In this document: positions 9,774 through 19,163 of the stretch, piece after piece
Layout: every line of letters starts with the position of its first letter
How positions within the stretch are numbered: the stretch's first letter is position 1
Assembly (NCBI RefSeq): GCF_011927635.1
Contig: NZ_JAATJB010000008.1
Coordinates: forward strand, 1 to 64,000
Reading direction: 5' to 3'
Length of the DNA: 64,000 bases
Origin: Sphingomonas trueperi
GTDB lineage: Bacteria > Pseudomonadota > Alphaproteobacteria > Sphingomonadales > Sphingomonadaceae
Translations under genes and position numbers: made by a program
Notes under the pieces: generated by a model
The model's input: only the letters and a program-made list of their open reading frames with translations
The model's database searches: none
Told to the model about the DNA's origin: nothing

Positions 9774-10886
9774 TCAGTAGACGACGACGCTGCGGATGCT
9801 CTCGCCCGCATGCATCAGGTCGAAGCCCTTGTTGATCTCTTCCAGCGTCAGGACATGGGTGATCATCGGGTCGATGGCGATCTTGCCGTTCATGTACCAG
9901 TCGACGATCTTCGGCACGTCGGTCCGGCCCTTGGCGCCGCCGAACGCGGTGCCCTTCCAGACGCGGCCGGTGACCAGCTGGAACGGGCGGGTGCTGATCT
10001 CCTTGCCCGCCTCGGCGACGCCGATGATGATAGATTCGCCCCAGCCGCGATGGCAGCATTCGAGCGCGGTGCGCATCACCTCGGTGTTGCCGGTCGCGTC
10101 GAAGCTATAGTCGGCGCCGCCGTCGGTCAGCTCGACCACCTTGGCGACGATCTGCTCGCGCGACATGCCACGCGTGTTGAGGAAATGGGTCATGCCGAAC
10201 TTGCGGCCCCATGCCTCGCGGTCCGGGTTGACGTCGATGCCGATGATCTGGCCCGCACCCGCCAGCCGGGCACCCTGGATCACGTTGAGGCCGATCCCGC
10301 CCAGGCCGAACACTACGACCGTCTCGCCCACCTGCACCTTGGCGGTGTTGACCACCGCGCCGACGCCGGTGGTGACGCCGCAGCCGATATAGCAGCTGGT
10401 CTGGAAGGGCGCGTCCTCGCGGATCTTCGCCACGGCGATCTCGGGCAGCACGGTGAAGTTCGAGAAGGTCGAGCAGCCCATGTAATGGAAGATCGGCTGG
10501 CCCTTGTAGCTGAAGCGGGTGGTGCCGTCGGGCATCAGCCCCTTGCCCTGGGTGGCGCGGATCGCGGTGCACAGGTTGGTCTTGCCCGAGAGGCACGACT
10601 TACACTGGCGGCATTCGGGCGTGTAGAGCGGGATCACGTGATCGCCGGGCTTCACGCTGGCGACGCCGGCGCCCACCTCGCGGACGATGCCGGCGCCTTC
10701 ATGGCCGAGCACCGAGGGGAACAGGCCTTCCGAATCGAGGCCGTCCAGCGTGTAGGCATCGGTGTGGCACAGGCCGGTGGCCATGATCTCGACCAGCACT
10801 TCGCCCGCCTTGGGGCCTTCCAGATCGAGTTCGACGATCTCCAGCGGCTTCTTCGCTTCGAAGGCGACGGCGGCACGGGTCTTCAT
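9774..10886 (-). CDS. adhC: S-(hydroxymethyl)glutathione dehydrogenase, class III alcohol dehydrogenase
   Basis: The 370-residue enzyme oxidises the formaldehyde-glutathione adduct to S-formylglutathione with NAD+. Catalytic zinc ligands are visible in [10 protein letters not shown] and GHEGAGIV. The structural zinc loop is [15 protein letters not shown] near residues 93-107, and the Rossmann glycines are in [19 protein letters not shown]. Length and the class III-typical [20 protein letters not shown] region match FrmA/AdhC. It heads the minus-strand operon continued by the VOC protein, purU and fghA, and is divergent from the DUF4126 gene across a 164-bp gap likely to contain both promoters. 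Confidence 0.96.
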   Translation of the reverse strand: MKTRAAVAFEAKKPLEIVELDLEGPKAGEVLVEIMATGLCHTDAYTLDGLDSEGLFPSVLGHEGAGIVREVGAGVASVKPGDHVIPLYTPECRQCKSCLSGKTNLCTAIRATQGKGLMPDGTTRFSYKGQPIFHYMGCSTFSNFTVLPEIAVAKIREDAPFQTSCYIGCGVTTGVGAVVNTAKVQVGETVVVFGLGGIGLNVIQGARLAGAGQIIGIDVNPDREAWGRKFGMTHFLNTRGMSREQIVAKVVELTDGGADYSFDATGNTEVMRTALECCHRGWGESIIIGVAEAGKEISTRPFQLVTGRVWKGTAFGGAKGRTDVPKIVDWYMNGKIAIDPMITHVLTLEEINKGFDLMHAGESIRSVVVY

Positions 10887-11050
10887 GGCCGGGTTCTCCT
10901 GTAGGGCTTGGTTGGGGCGCCTGATCGGTCAATCGGTGGCCGCTTGCAACCCGTCGCGGCTCGTTTCGTTGGCGGCGGGGGCATACGGAAGTGCAGTTGC
11001 GCGGATGCGCGGAAAGGCGTTCCATCCGCCTGCTTATGGGAGACCTGCCG

Positions 11051-11512
11051 ATGCCGCCCCTCGTTCTTGCGCTGCTGATTGGAGTCACTGCCGGCATGCG
11101 GTCGATGACTGCGCCGATGGCGATATCCTGGGCTGCCTATGCCGGCTGGCTGCCGCTCGGCGGGACCTGGCTCGGTTGGCTGGGCTGGTGGGGGACCCCG
11201 TGGATCTTCACGCTGCTCGCAATCGGTGAATACATCGCGGACAAGCTGCCGACCACGCCAAGCCGAAAGGCGCCGCCGGGCTTCATCGGTCGGCTGCTGT
11301 CGGGCGCGCTGTGCGGTGCGGCGATCGGGCTGGCGGCGAGTTCGCTCCCCCTGTGCCTCGCCGCCGGCGTGGCGGGCGCGGTGATCGGCACCTTCGGCGG
11401 CCATGCGGCGCGGATGGCGCTATCCCGGGCGTTCGGTACCGATCTGCCGGCCGCGCTGATCGAAGATCTGACGGCGATCGGTATCGGCGCGTTCGCCGTG
11501 GCATCGCTGTGA
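11051..11512 (+). CDS. DUF4126 family small membrane protein
   Basis: The 153-residue protein begins MPPLVLALLIGVTAGMRSMT and contains four hydrophobic segments (about residues 3-22, 45-60, 82-103 and 135-152), with the conserved GEYIADKLPTTPSRK block near residue 58 seen in DUF4126 proteins. No function is known for the family. I prefer the ATG at 11051 over one 15 bases upstream because GGGAGA lies at the right distance before it. Its stop overlaps the GTG start of the flavoprotein gene that follows. Confidence 0.75.
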   Translation: MPPLVLALLIGVTAGMRSMTAPMAISWAAYAGWLPLGGTWLGWLGWWGTPWIFTLLAIGEYIADKLPTTPSRKAPPGFIGRLLSGALCGAAIGLAASSLPLCLAAGVAGAVIGTFGGHAARMALSRAFGTDLPAALIEDLTAIGIGAFAVASL

Positions 11513-12885
11513 GCCGCAGGTTCGACGCGATCGTCATCGGCGCGGGACAGGCGGGGACGCCGCTCGCCGGCCGGCTGAGCGATGCGGGCATGTCCGTGGC
11601 CCTGGTCGAGCGGCACCTGCTTGGCGGCACCTGCGTCAACACCGGCTGCAAGCCCACCAAGACGCTGGTGGCCAGCGCCTATGCCGCGCACATGGCGCGG
11701 CGGGCCGCGGACTTCGGCGTGACGATCGGCGGAGAGGTGGGCATCGACTTCGCGAAGGTCCGCGCTCGGGCCGACAAGATCTCCGCCGACTCGCGCGCGT
11801 CGCTGCGAAGCTGGATCGACGGGATGGCGCATTGCACCCTGTTCTTCGGCCATGCGACGTTCGAAGCGCCGCATCGGGTGCGGGTGGGCGACGAGGTGCT
11901 GGAGGCGAACCGCATCTTCCTCAACGTCGGCGGCCGCGCGCTGGTGCCCGACATGCCGGGGGTGGAGGAGGTGCCGTTCCTCACCAACAGCACGATCCTC
12001 AAGCTCGATGCGGTGCCGCGGCACCTGGTGGTGGTCGGCGGCAGCTATATCGGGCTCGAGTTCGGCCAGATGTTCCGCCGCTTCGGCGCCGAGGTCACCA
12101 TCGTCGAGAAGGGCCCCAGGCTGATCGGCCGCGAGGATCCCGAAATCTCCGACGCGGTGCGCGACATCCTGGAAGCCGAAGGCATCGCGATCCGCACCGG
12201 GGCGGAGTGTATCCGCTTCGCGGCGCAGGGCCAGGACGTCCTGGTCGGCGTCGACTGCCACGAGGGCAGCCCCGAAGTGCTCGGCAGCCATGTGCTGTTG
12301 GCGGTCGGCCGGACCCCCAATACCGATGATCTCGGGCTCGATGCGGCGGGCGTGGCAACGGATACGCGCGGCTATGTCCAGGTCGATGACCGGCTGCGCA
12401 CCAATGTCGCGCACATCTGGGCGATGGGCGACTGCAACGGCCGCGGCGCCTTCACCCACACGGCCTATAACGATTTCGAGATCGTCGCCGAAAACCTGCT
12501 CGACGGTGCCGACCGCAAGGTGACCGACCGCATCCCGGCCTATGCGCTCTACATCGATCCGCCGCTCGGCCGCGTCGGCATGGGCGAGGCGGAAGCGAAG
12601 AAGTCCGGCCACCGCATCGAGGTCGGCAAGCGGCCGATGACCCGGGTGGGCCGCGCGGTGGAGAAGGCCGAATCGCTCGGTTTCATGAAGCTCGTCACCG
12701 ATGCGGACAGCGGGCGAATCCTCGGCGGCGCGATCCTCGGCACCAGCGGCGACGAGGCGATCCACGGTGTGCTCGACCTGATGGTGAAGCAGGGGACGGC
12801 CACCGACCTGGCGCACGCGGTGCATATCCATCCGACCGTGTCCGAGCTATTGCCCACCATCGCCGGCGAGCGGAAGCCGGCCTGA
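11509..12885 (+). CDS. FAD-dependent pyridine nucleotide-disulfide oxidoreductase
   Basis: This flavoprotein has 458 residues from a GTG that overlaps the preceding stop (GTGA). FAD binding is seen in FDAIVIGAGQAGTPLA, the redox-active pair in GGTCVNTGCKPTKTL near residues 42-56, NAD(P) binding in VVVGGSYIGLEFGQMF, and the C-terminal dimerisation base HIHPTVSELLP. It resembles mercuric reductase-like group 1 oxidoreductases, but the C-terminal vicinal cysteines and the N-terminal HMA domain of true MerA are absent. Its substrate is therefore unknown. Confidence 0.85.
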   Translation: MSRRFDAIVIGAGQAGTPLAGRLSDAGMSVALVERHLLGGTCVNTGCKPTKTLVASAYAAHMARRAADFGVTIGGEVGIDFAKVRARADKISADSRASLRSWIDGMAHCTLFFGHATFEAPHRVRVGDEVLEANRIFLNVGGRALVPDMPGVEEVPFLTNSTILKLDAVPRHLVVVGGSYIGLEFGQMFRRFGAEVTIVEKGPRLIGREDPEISDAVRDILEAEGIAIRTGAECIRFAAQGQDVLVGVDCHEGSPEVLGSHVLLAVGRTPNTDDLGLDAAGVATDTRGYVQVDDRLRTNVAHIWAMGDCNGRGAFTHTAYNDFEIVAENLLDGADRKVTDRIPAYALYIDPPLGRVGMGEAEAKKSGHRIEVGKRPMTRVGRAVEKAESLGFMKLVTDADSGRILGGAILGTSGDEAIHGVLDLMVKQGTATDLAHAVHIHPTVSELLPTIAGERKPA

Positions 12886-12900
12886 CAAGGGAAGCGCCCG

Positions 12901-13641
12901 ATGGACGAGGACAGCAAGCTCACCCGCTCGAAGCGCGCCTGGGCCGAGGCGGGCAAGTTCCTCACCGGCCGCACGTCGCGGCCCGAAGCCGAGCGGCTGC
13001 CGCCCGGCCAGCATCTCGTCACCAACTGGCCGGTGCTCGATCTCGGCCGCCAGCCCGAGGTGCGGCCCGAGCGCTGGCGGCTCACCATCGACGGCATGGT
13101 CGCCCGGCCGCTGACGCTCGACTGGCCCGCCTTCGAGGCGCTGGCCACCGACGAGCGGGTGAGTGACATCCACTGCGTCACCAGCTGGTCGCGCTACGAC
13201 AATCGCTGGGCGGGCGTCGCCACCCAGCGGCTGCTCGCCATGGTCGAGCCGCGCGACGAGGCCGAGGCGGTGATGCTCCACGGCTATGACGGCTATACCA
13301 CAAACCTGCTGCTTGCCGATTTCGCCGCGCCCGACGCGTTGATCGCACATCGCTGGGAGGGCAAGCCGCTTCACCGCGACCATGGCGGCCCGGCGCGGCT
13401 GGTGGTGCCGCATCTCTATTTCTGGAAGAGCGCCAAGTGGATCGCGCGCATCGAGGTGATCGGGCGCGACCGGCCGGGCTTCTGGGAAGTGAACGGCTAT
13501 CACCTGCGCGGCGATCCCTGGGCCGAGGAACGCTATTCGCACCGAGCCGGAAGGCGACCAACAAACACCCGAGCGCCAATACGTAGCTATCCGCATGACG
13601 CTGCAGATGCGGGCCACATATTTTGGCGGCATGCGTTCTAG
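12901..13641 (+). CDS. Sulfite oxidase-like molybdopterin oxidoreductase
   Basis: The sequence shows LTIDGMVARPLTLDWPAFEA and the molybdenum-ligand region DIHCVTSWSRYDNRWAGV (cysteine near residue 97), then VMLHGYDGYTTNLLLADF and LHRDHGGPARLVVPHLYFWK, the conserved blocks of the SUOX/YedY-like fold. No signal peptide is present, so a cytoplasmic location is likely. Related proteins usually stop soon after GDPWAEERY. Here about 32 further residues follow, with a composition unlike the rest, suggesting loss of the normal stop. It lies 15 bp after the flavoprotein gene; a shared redox role is possible but unproven. Confidence 0.82.
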   Translation: MDEDSKLTRSKRAWAEAGKFLTGRTSRPEAERLPPGQHLVTNWPVLDLGRQPEVRPERWRLTIDGMVARPLTLDWPAFEALATDERVSDIHCVTSWSRYDNRWAGVATQRLLAMVEPRDEAEAVMLHGYDGYTTNLLLADFAAPDALIAHRWEGKPLHRDHGGPARLVVPHLYFWKSAKWIARIEVIGRDRPGFWEVNGYHLRGDPWAEERYSHRAGRRPTNTRAPIRSYPHDAADAGHIFWRHAF

Positions 13642-13701
13642 CGTCTGCCCTTCTTCCCTCCTTGTACCGCGCGAGGTGCGCGCATGAAGGAAGGCGTCCC
13701 C

Positions 13702-14064
13702 ATGCCGAGCCGCGCCCCGCGCGAGCGCGTGCTGCTGGTCGATTCGCAGGACGAGTCGCGCCGCGCGCTGCAATTGCTGCTCCAAGGCTGCGGGATGGAG
13801 GTGCGCGCCTTCGCTTCCGCCGCCGCGGCGATGGCGGAAGCGACGCTCGACCAGATCCGCACGCTGCTGATCGCGCGCGAGCTGTCCGACGGCGATGCCA
13901 TCCACCTGCTCCGGCAGCTGGCCCTGCGCGGCTGGAAGGGGCGGGCGATCCTGATCGGCCATAGCCACGCCGAGCTCGATGACGAAGCCCGTGCCGCCGG
14001 GTTCGCGCATGTGGTGAAGAAGCCGGTCGGCCGACTCGAGCTGCTCGGCGCCCTCGCGCGATGA
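13702..14064 (+). CDS. Degenerate response-regulator receiver domain
   Basis: The 120-residue protein is a stand-alone CheY-like fold ([20 protein letters not shown] at the start, [15 protein letters not shown] at the end). The phospho-acceptor position is lost: the third strand reads [11 protein letters not shown] where an aspartate is expected after LLI. The acidic pair is VDSQ rather than VDDD or VDDE, and the switch threonine position reads ILIGHSH. The lysine (KKP) remains. It should not be phosphorylated in the usual way. Its stop overlaps the fixL start (ATGA), so it is made together with FixL and may bind or modulate FixL or FixJ. The start at 13702 is chosen because AAGGAAGG lies just upstream. 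Confidence 0.75.
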   Translation: MPSRAPRERVLLVDSQDESRRALQLLLQGCGMEVRAFASAAAAMAEATLDQIRTLLIARELSDGDAIHLLRQLALRGWKGRAILIGHSHAELDDEARAAGFAHVVKKPVGRLELLGALAR

Positions 14065-15830
14065 ACTTCCCGCTGCCGCAGTTCGACATGCCGGCGCCGG
14101 TGACGCTGGGCGACCGGCTGCGGCGGCGCATCCCCGAGGCGATGGCGACGCTGCTGCTGCTCGTCTCCGGCCTGGCGCTGGCGCCGCTCGTCTCGCGCGG
14201 CGAGCGCTATGTGCTGGTCGGCGTGCTGCTCGCCTGGGCCGCGGCGATCCTGCTGCTCGCTTCCTACAGTCGCGCGCTGCGCCGCCGCCTGCGCGCCGAA
14301 GAGGCCGATGCCCGAAGGCGGGCCGATCGCGCCGACGAACTGGCCGCCGAGCTCAACCTGCTGATCGACGGCGCGGTCGGCTATGCGATCTACACCGTCG
14401 ATCCCAGGGGGCGCGTCTCCTTCTGGAACGAGGGCGCGGAGCGGCTGAAGGGCTGGCGCGAGGACGAGGTGCTCGGCCGCGATATGGGCCTGTTCTATCC
14501 GGCCTCGGCGGTGGCGGCGGGCAAGCCGCGCGCCGATCTCGACGCGGCGCTGCGCGACGGGAAGCTGGAGGAAGAGGACTGGCGCCTGCGCAAGGACGGC
14601 AGCGAGTTCCTCGCCCAGGTGCTGATCACCCCGCTGCGCGGCCCCGACGGGCGGTTGCGCGGCTTCGGCAAGGTGATCCGCGACATCACCGAGCAGCGCG
14701 CCAGCGAGCGCCAGGCCACCGCCGCCGCCAACCATCTCCGCTCGATCCTGGCGACGGTGCTCGACGCGATGGTGATCATCGACGAGCGCGGCAACATCGT
14801 CTCGTTCAGCGCCGCCGCCGAGCGGATGTTCGGCTATGCCGAGGACGAGGTGGTCGGCGCCAACGTCAGCCTGCTGATGCCGGTAGGGGACGGGGCGCGG
14901 CACGACGGCTATATCCGCCGCTATCTGGAAACCGGCGAGCGCCGGATCATCGGCACCGGCCGCACCGTCACCGGTCGGCGGCGCGACGGATCGACCTTCC
15001 CGATCGAGCTGTCGGTCGGCGAGGCGATGACCGAGGGCGAGCGGGTCTTCACCGGCTTCATCCGCGATTTGAGCGACAAGCAGCGCGCCGAGCAGCGGAT
15101 CGAGGAACTGCGTTCCGGCCTGATCCACGCCGCGCGGGTGAGCGCGATGGGCACCATGGCGTCGACGCTGGCGCACGAGCTCAACCAGCCGATCACCGCG
15201 GTGGTGAACTATGTGCGCGGCGTATTGAACCTGCTCGACGCGGGCGACGCGCAAGACCTGCCGATGATCCGCGAGGCGCTCGACGATACCGCGCAGGAGG
15301 CGCTGCGGGCCGGTACGATCGTCCGGCGACTGCGCGAATTCGTTGCGCGCGGCGAGGTGGAGAAGAGCGTCGAGCACATCCCCGATCTGGTCGACGAGGC
15401 CTGCAAGCTGGCGCTGATCGGCGCGCGCGAGAAGGGCGTCGTCGCGGAGTTCCTGTTCGATCCCGCCGCCGGGCCGGTGCTGGTCGACCGCATCCAGATC
15501 CAGCAGGTGCTGATCAACCTGATGCGCAACGCGATCGAGGCGATGGCGGAAGTATCCGAGCGGCGGCTGACCATCTCCAGCCGGTTGGAGATGCCAGGAT
15601 TCGTGCGGGTGACGGTGGCGGATACCGGGCCCGGGGTCGCCGCCGAAGTCGCCGAGGACCTGTTCCGCGCCTTTCACAGCACCAAGGTGGACGGCATGGG
15701 CCTCGGCCTCTCGATCTGCCGCACCATCGTCGAGGCCAATGGCGGCCGCATCTGGCTGGAGCCGCGCGAGGGCGGCGGCAGCTGCTTCCACTTCACCCTC
15801 GTCCATGTAGAAGAAGGGAATCTTCCGTGA
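14061..15830 (+). CDS. fixL: Oxygen-sensing histidine kinase FixL (haem-PAS)
   Basis: The 589-residue kinase has two N-terminal membrane helices (about 28-67), a first PAS (95-215), a second PAS (225-345), the phosphoacceptor helix with [12 protein letters not shown] (His near 372) and an HATPase domain ([34 protein letters not shown]). The second PAS contains RHDGYI with, exactly 20 residues after that histidine, the arginine of [13 protein letters not shown]. These are the positions of the proximal haem ligand and the haem-propionate/O2-contact arginine of FixL, so haem binding is predicted. It overlaps both the pseudo-receiver before it and fixJ after it. The targets in this organism are not shown by the sequence. 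Confidence 0.92.
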   Translation: MNFPLPQFDMPAPVTLGDRLRRRIPEAMATLLLLVSGLALAPLVSRGERYVLVGVLLAWAAAILLLASYSRALRRRLRAEEADARRRADRADELAAELNLLIDGAVGYAIYTVDPRGRVSFWNEGAERLKGWREDEVLGRDMGLFYPASAVAAGKPRADLDAALRDGKLEEEDWRLRKDGSEFLAQVLITPLRGPDGRLRGFGKVIRDITEQRASERQATAAANHLRSILATVLDAMVIIDERGNIVSFSAAAERMFGYAEDEVVGANVSLLMPVGDGARHDGYIRRYLETGERRIIGTGRTVTGRRRDGSTFPIELSVGEAMTEGERVFTGFIRDLSDKQRAEQRIEELRSGLIHAARVSAMGTMASTLAHELNQPITAVVNYVRGVLNLLDAGDAQDLPMIREALDDTAQEALRAGTIVRRLREFVARGEVEKSVEHIPDLVDEACKLALIGAREKGVVAEFLFDPAAGPVLVDRIQIQQVLINLMRNAIEAMAEVSERRLTISSRLEMPGFVRVTVADTGPGVAAEVAEDLFRAFHSTKVDGMGLGLSICRTIVEANGGRIWLEPREGGGSCFHFTLVHVEEGNLP

Positions 15831-16444
15831 CCGACAAGCGCCTCGTCCATATCGTCGACGACGAGGATGGCGTCCGCCGCTCCGCCAGCTTCATGCTCAA
15901 GACCTCGGGCTTCGCGGTGCAGACCTGGCCCTCGGGCGTCGCGTTCCTCAAGGAGGCGCGCCATGTCGAGCCCGGCTGCGTGCTGCTCGACGTGCGCATG
16001 CCCGAGATGGACGGGCTGGAGGTGCAGCAGGAACTCCACGCGCGCGGCATCGCGCTGCCGGTGATCGTGCTCACGGGCCATGGCGACGTCTCGCTGGCGG
16101 TGAAGGCGATGAAGGCGGGGGCGGTCGATTTCCTCGAAAAGCCGATGGAGAGCCGCGCGCTGATCGATGCGATCAACCGCGGCTTCGAGCGGCTGGAAGC
16201 CGCCGAGGACGTCAAGGCGCGCGCGGCGGATGCCGAAACGCTGCTTGGTGCGCTGACCGTGCGCGAGCGCGAGGTGCTGGAGGGGCTGGCGCAGGGCTAT
16301 CCGAACAAGACCATCGCCTATGATCTCGGCATCTCGGCGCGCACCGTGGAAGTGCACCGCGCAAACGTGATGGCGAAGCTGGGCGCGAAGAGCCTGTCCG
16401 AAGCGCTCAGAATCGCCTTCGCGGCGGGCATGGGCGCAGGTTAA
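15827..16444 (+). CDS. fixJ: FixJ-type response regulator
   Basis: The 205-residue protein starts with GTG inside the fixL stop (GTGA). The receiver has HIVDDEDG, the phosphoacceptor D55 in [21 protein letters not shown] and FLEKPM. The C-terminal LuxR/GerE helix-turn-helix reads [20 protein letters not shown] and then [17 protein letters not shown]. All phosphorylation residues are intact, unlike the receiver encoded two genes upstream. It should be the DNA-binding partner of FixL, activating genes at low oxygen. Confidence 0.94.
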   Translation: MTDKRLVHIVDDEDGVRRSASFMLKTSGFAVQTWPSGVAFLKEARHVEPGCVLLDVRMPEMDGLEVQQELHARGIALPVIVLTGHGDVSLAVKAMKAGAVDFLEKPMESRALIDAINRGFERLEAAEDVKARAADAETLLGALTVREREVLEGLAQGYPNKTIAYDLGISARTVEVHRANVMAKLGAKSLSEALRIAFAAGMGAG

Positions 16445-16449
16445 ACGAT

Positions 16450-16463
16450 TGCACAGTCGTGCA
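16450..16463. promoter_or_regulatory. Perfect palindrome after fixJ, candidate operator
   Basis: TGCAC-AGTC-GTGCA lies 6 bases after the fixJ stop and 70 bases before the start of a small ORF. There is no following T run, so it is not a typical terminator. Its two-fold symmetry would suit a dimeric regulator. It does not match the FNR/FixK box TTGAT-N4-ATCAA. Confidence 0.35.
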
Positions 16464-16533
16464 TCTTTGGCGCGGTCGTGTTAGGGTCGAGGGACTCGGG
16501 AAGAACACGGAATCACGCACGCTGAGGAGCGGA

Positions 16534-16755
16534 ATGATGACGATGCACTGCGAACCGAACGCCATGGCAGCGGTGCTGCCGGAAGTGGAAGAGAGCCTGC
16601 GGTCCTGGTCGTCGGGTCTGTTCACCGCCTGGTGCGACGCGGTGGTGACGCCGTGGAACCTGGTGCCGCAGCCCACCACCCACGATGTCAGCCACGGCGA
16701 TCGGCTGACCATCCCCGAAGCGCTGGAGAGCGGGACGCTGTCGCTGTTCGCGTGA
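16534..16755 (+). CDS. Small hypothetical protein downstream of fixJ
   Basis: The frame gives 73 residues from an ATG with GAGGAG just upstream (MMTMHCEPNAMAAVLPEVEE). It is acidic, with SLRSWSSGLFTAWCDAVVTPWN in the middle and no clear domain, signal or membrane segment. I do not recognise it. The good ribosome binding site and codon use like the neighbours favour a real gene. Its position after a palindrome suggests it may be an oxygen-regulated unit. Confidence 0.45.
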   Translation: MMTMHCEPNAMAAVLPEVEESLRSWSSGLFTAWCDAVVTPWNLVPQPTTHDVSHGDRLTIPEALESGTLSLFA

Positions 16756-16792
16756 AGAGGATTGGCGAAGGGCCATCGTTCAGGGCGCGCGC

Positions 16793-17320
16793 TTACCGGC
16801 GCAGATCGTTTCGTCGGTAGAAGTCGGTGATCGCCCGGGGCGAGGCCAGCATGGCCTTGGGCAAGGCGATGTCTTCGAACATCCGTCGATAGCGCGCCCG
16901 ATTGGCGCGGGTGGCGACGAGGATGTGGTGGAGCATCGCCCATTTCACGCTGTCCCGCCCGCCGGCGAGCGCGCCGTGCCGCTCGCGCTCGAACCAGCAG
17001 CGCCGGACATACCGATAGAGGCTGACCGAGGTCGGCACGTCGAGCAGCAGCACGCCGGTCGCCCGCGCCAGGCGTTGCGGCAGCAGCCTGGTATAATTGC
17101 CCTCGATCACCCAGCTGTCGCCCCGAATCGCCGCGTCGTGCAGGGCGGCGAAGTCGTCGGCGGGGCGGGGAACCCAATCCGTGTGGGGACGATGGTGGAG
17201 CTGATCGAGATGGATCGGCGCCAGCCCGCGCGCGCTAGCGATGGCGACGGCCAGCGTGGACTTCCCGCTGTTCGACGGCCCCAAGATGCAGAGGCGCGGG
17301 CCGAGTTGATCGAGCGTCAT
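16793..17320 (-). CDS. P-loop kinase-like ATPase (topology-modulation/adenylate kinase-like)
   Basis: The ATG at 17320 gives 175 residues with a Walker A LCILGPSNSGKSTLAVAIA near 11-29 and an acidic HLDQLHHRPHTDWVPRP segment, followed by WVIEGNYTRLLPQRLARATG. This arrangement is shared by small FlaR/topology-modulation-type proteins related to adenylate kinases, whose substrate is unknown. An extension upstream to 17422 is open but has no supporting similarity or ribosome binding site. It is a single gene facing the fixJ side. Confidence 0.65.
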   Translation of the reverse strand: MTLDQLGPRLCILGPSNSGKSTLAVAIASARGLAPIHLDQLHHRPHTDWVPRPADDFAALHDAAIRGDSWVIEGNYTRLLPQRLARATGVLLLDVPTSVSLYRYVRRCWFERERHGALAGGRDSVKWAMLHHILVATRANRARYRRMFEDIALPKAMLASPRAITDFYRRNDLRR

Positions 17321-17512
17321 CGCGGAGGGTCCTGTGCTGTCGATGGCATGTTCGGCGCTCCGTCTGTCGATCCCGCAGCGCGACGCCCGTTTACGGCATT
17401 TTCCGCCTGAGCACCTCTCCACGTCGCGGGTGCGGAGAGTCAGTTCCCGGTCGCCGGGGCGGCCGATGCAGGGGGCATCAACGGGCCTGCTCGACGGGAT
17501 CCGGACCGGCGC

Positions 17513-18349
17513 TCATGCTGCATTCCCCAGCCAGTCCGCAGTGATCTCGCCCCGATGCCCGTCCGGCGCCAGTGCGGCGCGAAGGGCCTCCAGCAGCGGC
17601 GACAGCGTCTGGGTGAAGGCGTAGGGCGGATTGACGATGAAAAGGCCCGCGCCGTTGTAGATGCCGGGCTGGTCGGCATCATACAGCCAATGCTCCACCG
17701 ACAGGAACTTCGGGATGCCGAGCGCACGCAACTTGGTCTTCCAGCGCTGGTGCGTCGCGCGGTCTTTCAGCGGATACCAGATCACCGTCACGCCGTGCGC
17801 CCATTTGCGATGCGCCGCGGCGAGGGTGGCGGTGATGCGCTCGCGCTCGTCCGTCTGCTCGTACGGCGGATCGACCACCACCACGCCGCGCGCCGTTCGG
17901 GTCGGAAGCAATGCGAGCCACAGCTCGTAGGCGTCGCGTTCATGCACGGCGGCAGGCGACCCGCGCATCGCGCCGCGCAGGGCGATGGCGTCCTCGGGAT
18001 GCTTTTCATTCAGGATCAGCAGGTCCTGCGCGCGCAGCAACTGGGCGAGGAACTGCGGCGAACCGGGGTAGAGGCGCGGCTCTGCCCCGACATTCACCGC
18101 CCGTACGGCGGCGCGATAGTCGTCGAGCAAGGGGTTCGCGTCGGCAAAGGCGCGGTGCACGCCCTGGGCGGCCTCGCCGGTGCGTTGGGCCTGTTCGCCG
18201 CCGAGGTCGTAGAGCCCGCAGCCGGCATGGGTGTCGATCAGGGTCAACGCACCCTGCTTTTGCTGCAGCGCCCGGACAAGGGCGATCAGCAGGCTGTGCT
18301 TCACGACATCGGCACTGTTGCCGGCATGGAAGGAGTGGCGATAATTCAT
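17513..18349 (-). CDS. rlmJ: 23S rRNA (adenine-2030-N6)-methyltransferase
   Basis: The 278-residue enzyme begins MNYRHSFHAGNSADVVKHSL, the hallmark N-terminus of RlmJ, and has the SAM motif LTLIDTHAGCGLYDLG near 36-51 and the catalytic N6-adenine motif DPPYEQ near 164-169. It methylates A2030 (E. coli numbering) of 23S rRNA. Length matches the family. No operon partner is evident: 192 bases without a gene separate it from the P-loop kinase gene. Confidence 0.95.
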   Translation of the reverse strand: MNYRHSFHAGNSADVVKHSLLIALVRALQQKQGALTLIDTHAGCGLYDLGGEQAQRTGEAAQGVHRAFADANPLLDDYRAAVRAVNVGAEPRLYPGSPQFLAQLLRAQDLLILNEKHPEDAIALRGAMRGSPAAVHERDAYELWLALLPTRTARGVVVVDPPYEQTDERERITATLAAAHRKWAHGVTVIWYPLKDRATHQRWKTKLRALGIPKFLSVEHWLYDADQPGIYNGAGLFIVNPPYAFTQTLSPLLEALRAALAPDGHRGEITADWLGNAA

Positions 18350-18575
18350 TGAGACCCAGAACCCTGCCGATTTGCCCTTGTACGCGCTAGTGGGCGAGCA
18401 GCCCGTCGAGGGGCGATGGAAGCACCGATGCGCAGCGCGGGTACGCCGGGCCGGCGACCTCGCGTCCCTCTGCGCGATACCTCAAACCAGCTTTCGCGGT
18501 TCACGGCAACCGGCAGCGGGGATGGCGATGGTTTGCGACCCCGCCTGCCGGCTCACCCGTGTCGGCCAGGCTGCG

Positions 18576-19163
18576 TCACAACTCCCGCGTGCCGCGGCTG
18601 CCCGCGCCCGCGACTGCGGTGGAGACCTCCTCGAACTGCCCCGGCGCAATCCCGGCGACAGACCAGTCGCCGATCGACCAGCGGACCAGCCGCAGGGTGG
18701 GCAGGCCCACCGCCGCGGTCATTCGACGCACCTGGCGGTTGCGCCCTTCGCGGATGGTGATTTTCAGCCAGCTGTCGGGGACCGACTTGCGCTGGCGGAT
18801 CGGCGGGTCGCGCAGCCACAGGTCCGGCGGGTCGATCCGGGCGATCTCGGCCGGCAGGGTCATGCCGTCCTTGAGCCGGACGCCCTGCTGCAAGCATTCC
18901 AGCGCCGGTGCCTGCGGATCCCCTTCGACCTGCACGAGGTAGGTCTTGGGCATCTTGAAGCGGGGATCGGCGATGCGTGCCTGCAGTTGCCCATCGTCGC
19001 ACAACAGCAGCAGGCCCTCGGAGTCCCGGTCGAGCCGACCCGCGGGATAGACGCCCTTTACCGCGATGAAATCGGACAATGTCGACCGAAGCGTCGGCGA
19101 TCCGCGGTCGGTGAATTGCGACAGGACGCCGAACGGTTTGTTGAACAATAGCAGCCGGGGCAT
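18576..19163 (-). CDS. rluE: RluE-type 23S rRNA pseudouridine synthase
   Basis: The ATG at 19163 gives 195 residues starting MPRLLLFNKPFGVLSQFTD. PAGRLDRDSEGLLLL near 40-54 holds the catalytic aspartate, KTYLVQVEG follows, and ITIREGRNRQVRRM is the conserved late motif. It lacks the S4 domain of RsuA/RluB and is short, as is RluE, which isomerises a single uridine (2457 in E. coli) of 23S rRNA. Assignment within the RsuA group rests on length and layout. Confidence 0.85.
   Translation of the reverse strand: MPRLLLFNKPFGVLSQFTDRGSPTLRSTLSDFIAVKGVYPAGRLDRDSEGLLLLCDDGQLQARIADPRFKMPKTYLVQVEGDPQAPALECLQQGVRLKDGMTLPAEIARIDPPDLWLRDPPIRQRKSVPDSWLKITIREGRNRQVRRMTAAVGLPTLRLVRWSIGDWSVAGIAPGQFEEVSTAVAGAGSRGTREL

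Noticed and set aside
11137..12831. Minus-strand 564-codon frame
   Set aside because: Antisense of the FAD oxidoreductase gene, which has all catalytic motifs on the plus strand.
11509..12885. Mercuric reductase (merA)
   Set aside because: The C-terminal vicinal cysteine pair and HMA domain are absent and no mer genes are nearby.
13638..15806. Minus-strand 722-codon frame
   Set aside because: Antisense of the pseudo-receiver and fixL; His/Arg/Ala-rich shadow without domains.
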